A stretch of DNA of 64,000 nt from Sipunculus nudus (GCA_026874595.1 CM049310.1:44044558-44108557); one strand, 5' to 3'; counted from the stretch's first letter, positions 1-11,484 are shown. Made by a program: numbers and translations. Notes: generated by a model from the letters alone, not told the origin.

Positions 1-264
1 ATTTGTTTTCAGTTATTGGCGTTTCTTGGTTTTGTTTTGACTGAGAAGCAACGGCAGTGCCGACTGCAGCGCCACCTACTGCCGCTACGGCGACATTACC
101 ACGAGGACTCGGTGACCTCTGTTCTTCCGGCTTTGACTCCTCTTTCACCTCCTCCTTCGCTTGCACCTCCTCTTCCTTCTGCGTCTCTGTTTTCACAGCT
201 TCCTCTTCCTGTTTTGCTGTTGGTTCAGAGGAAGCTGTTTTCTGTGATGCTACAACTGCTGCTC
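1..264 (-). CDS. Second coding exon (partial) of Glu/Lys/Pro-rich repeat protein
   Basis: This exon continues the gene whose first coding exon is 903-2340. Its 5' edge is a splice acceptor: on the minus strand ATGCAG precedes position 264. The upstream exon ends in phase 1 and this exon supplies the remaining two bases of a Gly codon, so the frame carries across. It adds an Ala/Val cassette (AAVVASQK), an acidic Glu/Lys stretch, an RSPSPRG motif and another Ala/Val/Gly cassette (VAVAAVGGAAVGTAVA). The frame is still open at position 1, so the protein continues outside the window. Its composition matches the first exon closely. Confidence 0.75.
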
Positions 265-902
265 CTGCATAAATCAATGAAATATTGTTAATGAAGGTTG
301 ATTAGCGTACATAGGCCTACTCGACTTTAACATTATTCTCTCTCTTTTTGCAAACATATAACTCTATTATTTAAGGTGGAAATTCCTGCTCTTTACTCCA
401 ATCTATCAAATTTAAATATTTCTGATAGAAACTTGTAAAACGACTTGAATTCTGAAAAAAACATATGTGGCTTTACAACATTGTCTAAAATAGAACTCAA
501 ATATTGGAATACTTCTAAGCAATCCCTAGGACACAGACATTTGCATTCTCTGTTTTAAAACATGTTGATACATAGATTCGAAAGAAAGAGTCCGGTGAGT
601 GAGGAGCAAGTTACGTTTTGATCTCTGGTAGAGAATGCTTATATCAACGACACGTTGCTAATATTTTATAGTGTTTCATAATTATAATTTCCTTATATTC
701 GAACAAATGGATTACAATCAATATATACCAGTAACTGAAACGTGTTCTATGTTGACTGTGGTAAGTACACCGTGTCACTTATAAAATTAAGTTCTCCTTA
801 GGGGAAAAATAAGAATAGTGGCAATTATGAATTTTTTTTCAAACGATCGACATTATTTGTATTTTATTTTCGAAACTGCTTTTTGAAATCACCACTACTC
901 AC
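265..902 (-). other. Intron between the two E/K/P-rich exons
   Basis: On the minus strand the donor is GTGAGT at 902-897 and the acceptor is ATGCAG ending at 265. The interval is AT-rich and I see no other feature in it. Confidence 0.7.
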
Positions 903-2340
903 CACCAGCTACCACTGCAGGCTTTGGTGAAGGCTCTCTCTCCGGTTCCTCCACCTTCTCTTCTTTGACCGCATTTTCCTCTTCGATTGGTTTAGATTCC
1001 TCTTGGACATTCTTCTCTTCCTCTATAGTTTTTTCTTCCTCTTTTACAGGTTCCTCTTGGACTGGCTTTTGCTCCTCCTCTACCGGCTTGGTTTCCTTCT
1101 TCTCTTCTGCTTTTGGTGCTTCACTTTTAGCACTCGTGGCAACCACTGCCCCACCAGCTGCTACGGCTGCCGTTCGGCGTTTAAAGTCTTGTTTCTCTTT
1201 CTTGGCGACTATTTGTTCCTCTTCTTTCTGTGGAGGTTTCTCTATTGGTTCAGGTTCAGCTTCAGGTTTAGGTTCAGGCTTTGGCTCAGGTTTAGATTGA
1301 GGTTGGCTCATGGCCGCTACCGCTGCGCCACCAGCAACGACCGCTGCTGGACGGCGTTTAAAATCACTTTTGACCGGTTTGGCTACTATTTCCTCCTCAG
1401 GTTTCTGGGGAGGTTTCTCAATTTGTTCAGGCTCGGCTGGCGGCGCCTCGGGGATTACAGCCACAGCTGCCACAAGAGGCAATGGTTCCGGTTTCTCCTC
1501 CTCCATTTCCGGTTCCGGTTCTTCCTTTGGAGGTTCCTCTTCTTTCGGTTTCTCCTCCGTCTTCATTTCTTTCGCTGGTTCTACATTTACATCCCCCGGA
1601 ACACCTCGCCTCTTTCGACCATTATTTCCCCAGTCATTATATTCTCTGTATTTATACGTATGCAGCTTATTGTATTTATGTTCTGTGTTGTATCTATGTA
1701 TACGATCATATTGGCGGGCGGCTTCGTACGTTTTAATTGGATAAAGCCCGTTCTTGCTTATGGGTTCGCTTGCGCCGCCTGCTGCCGTGCCAGCCACAAT
1801 AGGTTGTACGTATGTAATGGTAGGACTTTCCACTGGAGGTACAGTTGATTTTTTGTCATCTTCACCGTGTGAATGAGTCTGGGAGTTTCCAGATGATGGA
1901 CGTACCTTCTTCTTCCTCGGCGGAAACGGAAGTTGTACCTTAGGAATGACTAGCCCGCCTGGATTCCACAGGTAGTAGTTCAGAGGGTGGAGTTTATACG
2001 TATGATGTTTATCATATTTATAATTTGAATCATATTCTCTAAACGGTAGTGGTTCCATTGTTTTTGGTATGTCCGTGTTTGCTTTATATTCCCAGGCTTT
2101 ATACGGCTTATAAGGCCTCTGCCAGTAAGGAATGTGAACCGGAACGGGGACCAAATGTTTGATGTCACCCATGGAGTTCCTCCGTCGTTTGGAATTTTCC
2201 TTCTCGTCTTCTCTTTGACCTAGGTCGGAGTGGCTTCTCTCGGGAACGACAACGACCACTCCATCCTCCTTTAAGGACTGAGCGTCCTTTGAAACAGAGG
2301 ACGCCTCTCGGCTCGCTGGTCCAATTTTATTCTTTGCCAT
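903..2340 (-). CDS. First coding exon of an unrecognised E/K/P-rich protein with Tyr-rich modules and AVVAGGA cassettes
   Basis: The exon opens at an ATG at 2340 and encodes about 479 residues before a GTGAGT donor. I do not recognise the family. A basic N-terminus is followed by two related Tyr/His/Lys-rich modules (around residues 75-125 and 200-245) that share a KY[DN]KxHTYK core. Between them lies a Pro/Lys-rich linker (PFPPRKKKVR). The C-terminal half alternates long acidic Glu/Lys/Pro spacers with short hydrophobic cassettes of the type AAVVAGGAAVAA, two of them introduced by DFKRR. No signal peptide or membrane segment is evident, so a cytoplasmic or structural role is inferred only from composition. 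A plausible acceptor (AATCAACAG) lies about 25 bases upstream of the ATG, so a non-coding first exon is likely. It could be a cytoskeletal, axonemal or matrix protein, but there is no evidence for any of these. Confidence 0.8.
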
Positions 2341-4107
2341 GGAGACTCAATTTGTTTTCACCTGTTGATTAAGGTGTAAAATATATATAATTTATTAGAT
2401 TTAATATATATTATACTGTGGAGGTAAGCATATGTAGGCAAAAGTTGGGGATAGAGAAGAAAATATAGGGAACAGAATCCACAAGGCAAAAACATCCTTT
2501 CAAAAATTAAAACAAGTATGGAAATCAAATACCTAACATAAGTTCTTCTTATAAGTCATTTCTCACATACACAGATGTGACAAAGCAGATAAACGCAAGT
2601 AATGACATAAAGCTAGACACTTTCATGTTCAAATGTCTCAGGAAGATTCTGAAGCCTCATGGGCCTAAGGGGGAAGGTGACGTAAGATTACTTAGTATAT
2701 ATTTATGTACAAGTCAGCTGGCATGTTTTTATTCATTAAATGTAGTATATATCGAATGCAGAGAAAATACCAGTAAATGTACCTATAATATTCACTCTGA
2801 CTTGTTTATAAAAACAACAAAAATGCTGTATTTGTTTTAGATAAAGATTTTTCACCACATGGATATCTACACACTTAAAACTTTGGAGTAAAAAAAATAT
2901 GTTATGGTATTTTTGTTAAGTCAGCCAAAGAAAAAAGGCATGTCAGACAATAAAAGATCAAACATTTATATAGCCGGGGAGCAGTTGTTATAATAAAGGT
3001 GATTATGTCTCAGTCGTAGATTCTGTTTTGTCAATATGCTGTTTGCACATGCAGGACAGGTGAATGAGCAGTCATATTGTGATGACTTGACAACCGTCAA
3101 ACAGGTTATACATACACGGAATCAACCATTTAGTGCTTTGGATTTTTATAGTATGATAATGACATATATACCTTTGAATGTAGAAATGCTCAATACATGG
3201 CCGTCTTACATATCCCAATATAAAATACTAGTACTGTTATAGTTCTTTTATGTGTATCTGACTGTGAACTAATTTTCAGGGTGAAATGTCTTCTTGCGTG
3301 TGTCCGTTTCATGTTGATGGTTCGGAAATGCAGTTAAATCTACTATCAATGTCTATTCACCGTTTATAGAATTCAGCCTTCTGTCGACATTGCACATATG
3401 CATGCTCATCAAATGTTACTTATGTTGCATTGTCACAAGTCCTTGTCACAAATTAACATTCATGTGTATGTAATTTGCCTTATCAAATATGTTCATGGCC
3501 TTTATCTACTTTCTTCACTATGCCATGCACTGGGATATTATGAGTCCCAGTACATTGTGGGGGAAATGATTTCTTGATGATTTCCCTATGCAGCTGTCTC
3601 AAAATAACAGTAAATCTGTAGATTTTCTTATTTGCTAGGTATGCATATTTGGTCACCCAAGCAGTCTTACTGAAGGCTCGAATTCTTCCTGGAATTCCGA
3701 GTAATAGAAATTACCCGTTTTTCGCCTGTTCTCATGTGAAAATCAAGAAATTAAAAACATGGTGAAAAAGTTGTGAAGACAAAACAAAGAAATTCTTTAT
3801 TCTATTCTAAAATTCTGGATGAACGAACCTATGTGCGCAGGTCTTGCAGTCTACGCGATTAAAGGGAGTCTTATACCACTCCAACCAGATATAATTGTAA
3901 TCAGTGGTTTAAATTTGTGTTGTAGTGTGAGATGTTTAGAGATGCAAATTGAAAAAGATCCCGTGCAACCTTTATAAAGATGGTGTCCTTATTTTTGTTT
4001 CTAATGGCACCTTGTCAATGTTGACAGGCGCATGAATTTGTTCACAATATCTTTACCATGCAATTATGTCACATTAGCAAATAAAATGCATATCACAAGA
4101 AAATGTA
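2341..4107. other. Intergenic stretch, no gene seen
   Basis: AT-rich sequence upstream of the minus-strand E/K/P-rich gene. It should hold that gene's promoter and 5' untranslated exon, but no specific element can be named. Short open frames here have no recognisable domains or splice context. Confidence 0.5.
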
Positions 4108-4990
4108 GGACGTTTCGGACACGGATGTTTCGGACAGGCCTTTTTGCAAGGGAGGACGTTTCGGACATACCATTATTTTTACCATAAAGTAACCTTTTAA
4201 AATATAATTTTGAGTGTATCAATGTTCCTTTACTTATTTGGTTAAATAAATTGGGAATTAATTATATGATCATAAATACCATTTGAATTTACTTTTTGAA
4301 TGTATCAATGTATATGTTTACTGATATATACATTTGTGAAATTGTTAAAATAAGTATTCATGAACAACACTGTCACAGAATTTATGAACTTGTTTGAGAG
4401 GTGGTCATTCTAACATATAATTTTAAGGTGTGGATAATGGATACTGCTTATGTGAACAGAACTTAAAATAAAATAGATAAACTTTGTGAAATTGTTAAAA
4501 TTAGTATCCATGAACATCACCATCACAGAATTTATGAACTTTTTATGGAGATTTTTAAGAGAATGAGCTATAATATTTGTGCATCATTATTATATATTTT
4601 TTTGTAGTTTTTACTTCTTTATTAAACCAAATGTTCTCTTGTTATTAGTTCACTCTTTACTTAGTTTTCACAGTTTGCTTTCTTACACAAACTTCCTTGA
4701 AAAAAAAACTGTATCTTTTTGCTTACAAATACCTCATAAAGAAACGAATAATATCGTTTAATTAATCCCCATCATTTAGTGAAAAATAAATATTATATCG
4801 CTTAACATATGGGTACATTGATACACTTAAAATTATATTTTAAATGGTTACTTTATGGAAATAAAATTGATCTGTTCGAATTGTCCTCCCTTGCAAAAAG
4901 GCCTCACCGAAATGTACTATAGTCCGGAATGTCCTAGTCCGGTATGTCCTAGTCTGAAATGTCCATGTCCGTGACGTCCGTCTACCATCA
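4108..4990. mobile_element. Foldback / long-TIR element with GGAC..CGGAC subterminal repeats
   Basis: The ends are inverted copies of each other. The left arm (about 4108-4245) and right arm (about 4810-4990) both read inward through repeated GGACRTTYCGGAC-type motifs, then GGCCTTTTTGCAAGGGAGGA, then a CATAAAGTAACC..TTTAAAATATAATTTT block ending near GTATCAATG. The interior holds two direct repeats (about 4335-4390 and 4483-4542) and no coding capacity. The structure fits a non-autonomous DNA transposon. The superfamily is not assigned because the target duplication is unclear. Confidence 0.6.
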
Positions 4991-5146
4991 CAAAACACCC
5001 TCTCTATCACAAGATACTGTGCATATTCAGACCAACATTTAATGCCTGTTGAGGCCCTCATATGACTGCCATGAGAGAATAAAATTCACGTAAACCAAGA
5101 GACACAGATACTTAGTTCATATCTTATTCTTATATATTTATTCTTT

Positions 5147-5148
<2 letters not shown>

Positions 5149-5184
<36 letters not shown>
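5149..5184. repeat. (TA)n microsatellite
   Basis: Uninterrupted alternating TA. Confidence 0.95.
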
Positions 5185-5188
<4 letters not shown>

Positions 5189-5900
5189 TATATCGGGTGT
5201 CATATATATATATCCATTCATGTCTCTGTTTAAGCAGAGGTGTCGATATCCGCAGTCCCACAAGTAAAACAGAACTTATTATATTAAACAGGTTAAAGGA
5301 AAATAAAGATATTCATTGTTATTAAACAGTATATACTCACCGTGTAACAGAAGTAATTTGTGATTGTTAACTTAATTCCTTGTTTGTCTGTTAAAATCCA
5401 CTTTAAACTTGGTCAAAATGATGAGACATTCCTAAATACCGTCATGACGTACACAGGTTGTTGGTTTAGATAAACAGTGTTGTTTGTAAGTCCTAGAGCC
5501 GGGGTTAATGCAAGCCTGAAGAAAGTCTAAAGCTTTATTATATGTGTGTCACGCCACTAAGCGGTGTGACCCAGTAACTAACACACGGGGCTATGTTGTG
5601 ACCACCCGCCAAACACAAGTGCCTTGTACAAACATCTTGTGGGCGCTGAGCATGTATTTACTATTAACATGACCTCCAGTGTCTCTTCTACTTGTGACCT
5701 TTGCCTGATGATGAATATTCATGAGATATTATAGTCGGGGTTAAACGCATCATTATAAGTTTCCTGTGGCCTATAGTTTCCTATATACAAACACGATTAT
5801 AAGGTTTCGTTGAAAATTTACAAAGAGAATCATCATCTACTGATTAAATAATTCCAGAGTCCTTTTAAACATTAATGTAGTAAGGAATCAATAAATAATT

Positions 5901-5908
5901 TTACTTGT

Positions 5909-5973
<65 letters not shown>

Positions 5974-5979
5974 ACTTGT

Positions 5980-6040
<61 letters not shown>
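5901..6040. repeat. Duplicated (TA)n microsatellite block
   Basis: Two successive (TA)n tracts of about 57 bp are each preceded by the same unique leader, TTTTACTTGTTG. This indicates tandem duplication of leader plus tract, not simple slippage alone. Confidence 0.95.
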
Positions 6041-6834
6041 TTAAGGACATTCATTAAAATACTAGTATACCAATAGCAAAGTGTGTTAATGTGGACCATC
6101 TCAAAGTTGTACAATGGATATTATAGCATGTACACGTAATGATACCACGCACATATCAAAACAGTTCTATGTATAAATTACATCATATTAGACATCATAA
6201 AGCTAATTAAATCAAAAAAAAAAAAAAAGTCCCAAAATAAAGGCTTATATGACTTACACTTTCCATTAGAAAATTATCAACTTGGAAATCAGGAGCGAGC
6301 TTCATAAGCTTTAAGTAGCTTGCGCTCAATCCATTGATACATGTTTATCTATATATGTAAACGTAGGATGCCACATGAATGTATTTACTATATATTGTAT
6401 CAATAAATCATTCAAACTTACACTATGATAGCAGCATTTATTGACTTGTTTACTATTTCGTTCCTTCTATATATACTTGATAAGTGATAAAGAATTTCAT
6501 GCATGCCATTACTATTTCAAATATAACCGTATACGAGATATGCACATTTACAAGATGCACACTAAACTAGTTACTGTACTTTCGTTGCATGGACCAACGT
6601 GCAGTGAATTGATATTCAAGACCTTACAATATAAAGATTTAAAGAAAAAAATAAGATAAATATTGGTTATCTTGTATAATCGACCCATGAAATTCATGTT
6701 TTAAAACAAACCTGAAAGTTACATCGGTTTAAGATTGAAATGATTGGATCTTTACATATTATTAACGGTCTTAAGCATTAGTGCTTTAGGAATGTCGCCG
6801 AGATCAGTATTAGAATATTTCTAAAATATATAAG

Positions 6835-7180
6835 GTCGGCCCCAATCCAGGTTGAGCGCTCTGCAGGCTTAATGGGAAGGCCATGCCCAACGGCCGTGTT
6901 ACACTCATAAACGAGTGCGCCTTTCGGGGGTTCCTCGGTGGTATGACCCAGCAATGGGGACGATTACGCACCCAGGGGCCGCAGGTGCAGTAGTCATCGG
7001 GCCTGGTCGACGCCAGGATATAAAATGAGAGGAAGCGTGTGATACTGCCCTGTCACGTAGTCCAAAATCGGAACGGATTTCTGCAGAAATACATAGACGT
7101 AGTTAAGTTAGCATTAAAAAATGGAGGTGATAACCTCCACCAAAAAAAAAAAAAAAAAATTTAAAAAAAAAAAAAAATGT
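6835..7180 (+). repeat. SINE-like dispersed repeat, copy 1
   Basis: A block of about 340 bp that reappears in reverse orientation at 44611-44962. Shared landmarks in order are GAGCGCTCTG, TTAATGGGAAGGCC, GGGGGTTCCTCGGTGGTATG, GGGCCTGGT, AGAGGAAGCGTGTGAT, TGTCACGTAGT, and a terminal hairpin (GGAGGTGATAACCTCC) followed by an A-rich tail. The A-rich 3' end after a hairpin suggests retroposition. I do not see convincing tRNA A and B boxes, so the SINE label is tentative. Confidence 0.6.
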
Positions 7181-7566
7181 CTAAAATACGTTCGTTAAGG
7201 TTCTTACCCTTTAGATTGCATAATATATATATGGACACGATTTATATTTCGTATTAAGACCATGACCATACAAATAATCTACAATGTGACGAAGTCCTAT
7301 AAATATAGATACATGATAATATGTATGTTCCGAGAAGATTGTAACACCGGTGACCCAAATGTATATGAATCCTTTTTACAGCGTTTAATGACACGGGTTA
7401 ATATTTTCGGGGGCTTAATTATCTTGGTTTCATAGAGCGGAGGAAGACGGAAGGAAAAGAGATATGTATTGTGTAAGCCAGTAAAGCAGTAAAGCTTAAA
7501 ATGTTTATTCAATATTTTCTTCCATCCTGTGATAGTGAGAAACTGATAAATGTAGAGATGTGAGGG

Positions 7567-7622
7567 CGGGCGTAGGGTGGGGGGTGGGGGGGGGGGGGGG
7601 AGACCGGGGGGGGGGGGGGGGG
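7567..7622 (+). repeat. Near-continuous poly-G tract
   Basis: Runs of G interrupted only by short T and AGACC segments, so the tract could form a G-quadruplex. Length may be unreliable in assembly. Confidence 0.9.
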
Positions 7623-8462
7623 TAGGAAGCGTTCAGTGGAGGAGAAATGTTGGATGATGATTTAATGTTTCCGGGCCTCATTTGGTGTCAGAGCCCGGTA
7701 TACTTGGTGTAGTTTCCTAACCAACCACCAGATGTCCGTACTGCTGGTAGGTCCTGGTATGCGGCAAAAATTAACATGCTACAAAAAGTGAATAGCTGGA
7801 ATATTTTGGTGCGTGCACCTTGAGTCAGTTGGCTGGTATTTGCGTTTGCCTTCGAAGCATGGATTATAAATAAAACCACAGCAAGGTGGTCGTAAGAATT
7901 GTTTATAGACTGTTTGTAACCTTGGATATTATAAAACATGCATTTTAGGTGGCCTAGAATTCATGCATGTTATATCGCGCAGTTTGCCTTGTGAAAAAAT
8001 ATATATTCATATTATGTTAGATGAGATGTATTATGGCGGTCACCTAGTGGCAGCTGCTTGATAAGTGACCCATGGGTCTTGCTTCTCTGGTTCTATAGGC
8101 TAATTTTGCTGAGCGATATGGCATGAATTTTTATATTATAATTGTGTCAAGAACGGTTGAAAAAGAATAATCAGGCTGCCTTGACGTATGTTATCTACCC
8201 CGAAGTTTATTGAATTGTTAATTTCATTTTTAGTTCATAAATCGTTAAGTTGTCTCACCCGAACGTGCTGTGTATGTGTGAGGCCATCTGTCTTGAATTC
8301 TAACAATCTTTGGTTAATGTGTTTACATCGTGATCTTAGAACAATCCATAAAGACATAAATGATATTACCGACCTTTGTGTGAATTTCACTGACATAATT
8401 TGAATGACTGATGGTCAAGCCTAGTCTCCATTGTGCCAGCAACATTGCGACACAGACACATG

Positions 8463-8467
<5 letters not shown>

Positions 8468-8540
<73 letters not shown>
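8468..8540. repeat. (TA)n microsatellite
   Basis: TA tract interrupted once by TG. Confidence 0.95.
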
Positions 8541-8542
<2 letters not shown>

Positions 8543-8861
8543 GAGATATATTAATGTGACATAATTAAGATTTATATTGTATATATGTATAACAGCATGG
8601 TTTATTAGATGTCTTGAGATAATTTCTTTAACACACAAGTGCAGTGTTAATTGTACGAGGCAGCTTTCCAGCAGTCTTTGCTGCCAGTTATAGCTCTGGT
8701 CATAATGATTTGGAATGCAAGTTCCAATTTTACGAGGTGTTAGGGTGTCTTTGATCTGATGTTAATTTTCTAATAATGAAGCACCAACCAGATCTAGTGT
8801 TACAAAGTATTATTTATCCTCACTGTAGGAGGAATTATCAATCAAAAATAGGTGAGAACAT

Positions 8862-9660
8862 TGTTACAGATGCTCTTTTTATTATGTGACACGGGCGTAA
8901 CTCCTGTTGTGGCGCTCGTGTCTGACCGCGTATTACATTCTGTTTAATCCGTACTGGTTGAACTCTTGAACGTTGTCGTGCTGGCTTGGGGCGAGATCAC
9001 GTGTACACCAAGGTGTGTAGAGATACACAGCGCTGTTTTTCTAGAGAATTCCTGAAACGCGTGTAGACTGTGTTGTGCAAGATCTTATAGACTGTTCGAG
9101 AAGTGGAAATTTTTCCGCTTGAGGTGTGAAGGTATATAAGGGGCTGTAATTTAGAACGGTAGGGCAGAGAGCAGAGAAGATTCCAGCGGATGCAGGAGCG
9201 TGTGTCAGATTCTAGGACCTTATCCGACGAATGCGGCAATTATACATTTTCAAAGACTTTCTCCTGGATTTTATGCATTTGGACTTCAGTTTACTTTCTG
9301 GGTTGTTGCAAGAACTTTCCACTGGACTGTCATTCTCCGGGAGTTTACATTTAAAGGACTTATCGTTGTGATGGTGTTGGTATCCAGGTACTGAGCACAT
9401 ACATTTTTTTCTCTGTGATTGTATTGACTTGTTGCTATACCGCTGTTTTACTGTATAATTGTATTGATTTAGTGTATTGTAATGTAAGGGTTGTTTTAAG
9501 AATAAATTATAGTTATTTGTTAACAAAAACCACTGACTTCTTTATTCATTCCCCTAGACATTTCCCGCTGCCTAGTGTTACAGAATCTGATTTTTTTATC
9601 TCCGTTACAGAATTTGTGTTCATCACGCATACGTGATCTGTTATATGAGGTTCCGTAACA
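8862..9660 (+). mobile_element. LTR-like repeat (solo LTR), copy 1
   Basis: A 799-bp unit begins TGTTACAG and ends CCGTAACA, the TG..CA form with an inverted terminal hexamer expected of a retrotransposon LTR. A TATATAAG box lies at about 9133 and an AATAAA signal at 9501, in the order expected for U3-R-U5. Both flanks read ACAT, a possible 4-bp target duplication. Other copies are at 18801-19357, 37037-37892 and 49448-50224. No gag, pol, primer-binding site or second LTR is adjacent, so it looks like a solo LTR. Short open frames within the copies are conserved only because the repeat is conserved. Confidence 0.75.
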
Positions 9661-10225
9661 ACATTTATTACAAGAGAGCTCGTTACTATGGGAAACGTTC
9701 AGCGTGCACAGTGGCTGGTCCAAAATAATTTAGAGATAGGATAGTATTCAAATGGTTTTTGGAAATGCATCAGCGTGCAGGTAAAATTATATTTAAAAGA
9801 GAGTAGCCACTTGGAACAAGGGGATAGTGACCAATCGCTGGAGCTCCGATGACTTTCAGTCTCCGATGACATAAATACACCGAAGAACATACACACACGC
9901 ATATATACATATACATGAAGTTAGGTGTAAACATTGCGCGAAGTGTAACTTTTTGATTATATATACTCCTATACAACCCCTAAATAAAGTCCCTTTGTAT
10001 GACGGGAAATAAACTTTTCCACATCCCACAGTAGCCTTAACACCTGTATATGTCTTTATTATGAATACAAATCCGAGTATAAATATTGCATACCGAATAA
10101 AAAATGAACACATTTTATCAGAAGTCTTGTACTTCTGTTCATAGACAACACATAATAAATAATAGCCACCCAAGGTGAGAGTATATAAACACGGGGGTAT
10201 TTATAAAATGTCTACATTTACATGG
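9661..10225. other. Downstream flank of the glutamate-receptor-like gene
   Basis: AT-rich. A minus-strand AATAAA (TTTATT on the plus strand near 10055) could end the transcript of the gene at 10810-31887, which would place the frame at 10226-10681 inside its 3' untranslated region. Confidence 0.4.
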
Positions 10226-10681
10226 CTACAGATACTGATCAGTGTCTTTACGGTAATCTCTCAAACCGAATATAGGCTGGTTCCTTGTACTTATATATAA
10301 GCATATTCCCCTCCATTCAGATAAAAGATGCTTGGATGTAAAAGGTAACCAATCAATAGTATTTGATAAATCTTCCCTTATGTGAACACAGCTCTCTTTC
10401 ATTTTAGCATCTTTCGTTCTGGCGATTAAATCCTTGTCATTTTCCAGGCATATGGAAGATATGTGACTATTTTGTATAAAGAGCACTGTAGGCCTATAGT
10501 CAAGAAAATCTTGGAGAATGTCTGCATTCAAAATTCGAGAGCAATGGTGCGGCTCTGTCCATTCCACATCATAAAGAGGGTCGATATCTTTCTTTATATC
10601 TTTATCTTTATCGTAAAGATCGGTTGTATTAGTCGATTCACGGGATGAGTAAGGGGGAACAAGACCATGGGGATCACACAT
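10226..10681 (-). CDS. Hypothetical 151-residue open frame, function unknown
   Basis: An ATG-started frame of 151 residues lies 128 bases downstream of the stop of the pore-less glutamate receptor gene, on the same strand. It is acidic in its first third (a DKDKDIKKDID run), contains Cys and Trp residues, and has no signal peptide or membrane segment. I recognise no domain. A TGA sits two codons before the ATG. The length is notable for AT-rich sequence, but it may be a chance frame in the 3' untranslated region, a separate single-exon gene, or the remnant of one. Confidence 0.3.
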   Translation of the reverse strand: MCDPHGLVPPYSSRESTNTTDLYDKDKDIKKDIDPLYDVEWTEPHHCSRILNADILQDFLDYRPTVLFIQNSHISSICLENDKDLIARTKDAKMKESCVHIREDLSNTIDWLPFTSKHLLSEWRGICLYISTRNQPIFGLRDYRKDTDQYL

Positions 10682-10809
10682 TGGTCACGTGTAGACGCCG
10701 GATCACGTGAGAATCATATGATATATGACCATCTCCAATCAGGGCAAACACCAGAGACGACTGTACGAGATTCTGCTTTTGTTCTGGTCACATCAAGCCA
10801 CCTTTTGGA

Positions 10810-11484
10810 TTAATACGTATGTAATGAATTGACAAATAGAATGGCTCCTGAAATGCAGACGAGTAAATATTGTAAATTCATTGTAAACTTGGTGCCTCCA
10901 TTGCTTTTGCTTGAGACGGGGTCTATCATATACTCTTCTTTCCAATGATCAAATCTACAATTGTTTTTGGCCCACCACCGGTTGTATAATTCTGTCACTT
11001 TTCCTGATTGGAGCAATTCATAAAGTGCACGGTTAAGCTTAAACTTTAGTGGGTCTCGTTTTTGAACGGCAAATCCGAATACCTGGCCCATCATGAAAGG
11101 TTTTAATATTTTGAACTCGCACTCAAGGTTTGCTGTCAAATAGGATGCGTCTTGTGTTTCCATTAACAACGCAAAATCCTCGTTTCGCGTTCTCTCCAAC
11201 CCTTCCTGCAAAGATTTCAAAAACGCATCATTAGAGCTAGCCATCCGCGCCCACATGCGGGCATACGGAAGGTCAGGCCGACCTTGAAACCGTTTTTGAG
11301 TCGCGGTTCCATACACGACGCCATATTGGATATGTTCATTCGACAAGAGATCCTCCAGTGTGTTGATTGGTAAATCCTGCCGCACAAGTGCAGTATGGGA
11401 TAGGTTCCACCAGGGGATGGTAAAATCCACGGCAACTTTTCTCTCCTCTGTTATTGGCAACGGTGCAGCTGCAAAGTCGGCGGT
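10810..11484 (-). CDS. Exon 4: end of S1, S2 lobe and C-terminal anchor
   Basis: The acceptor TTCTCAG precedes position 11484 on the minus strand, and the exon reads 224 codons to a stop at 10810. It starts TADFAAAPLPIT in phase 0 after HNG of exon 3. S1 and S2 lie in this one uninterrupted exon, so the missing pore cannot be explained by an overlooked intron or exon. Confidence 0.88.
   Translation of the reverse strand, partial: TADFAAAPLPITEERKVAVDFTIPWWNLSHTALVRQDLPINTLEDLLSNEHIQYGVVYGTATQKRFQGRPDLPYARMWARMASSNDAFLKSLQEGLERTRNEDFALLMETQDASYLTANLECEFKILKPFMMGQVFGFAVQKRDPLKFKLNRALYELLQSGKVTELYNRWWAKNNCRFDHWKEEYMIDPVSSKSNGGTKFTMNLQYLLVCISGAILFVNSLHTY

Larger units (their letters stand above)
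4991..6834. other. Intergenic stretch with TA microsatellites
   Basis: Apart from the (TA)n tracts listed separately, this holds AT-rich sequence and a small hairpin (CACGCCACTAAGCGGTGTG, near 5549). No gene was recognised. Confidence 0.5.
7181..8861. other. Intergenic stretch
   Basis: Contains poly-A, poly-G and TA tracts (listed separately). No coding region was recognised. Confidence 0.5.

Noticed and set aside
1003-1848. 281-codon plus-strand frame opposite the E/K/P-rich exon
   Set aside because: It is the Phe/Leu/Arg-rich antisense shadow of a Glu/Lys-rich coding strand; it lacks splice and domain support.
5872-6114. Tyr/Ile-rich 80-codon frame (and similar frames at 8387, 33021, 36302, 37994)
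   Set aside because: Translations of (TA)n microsatellites.
9200-9394. Frame of 64 residues conserved at 9200, 19145 and (reverse) 49622
   Set aside because: Conservation follows from the LTR-like repeat itself; frames break at different places in different copies and no domain is recognisable.
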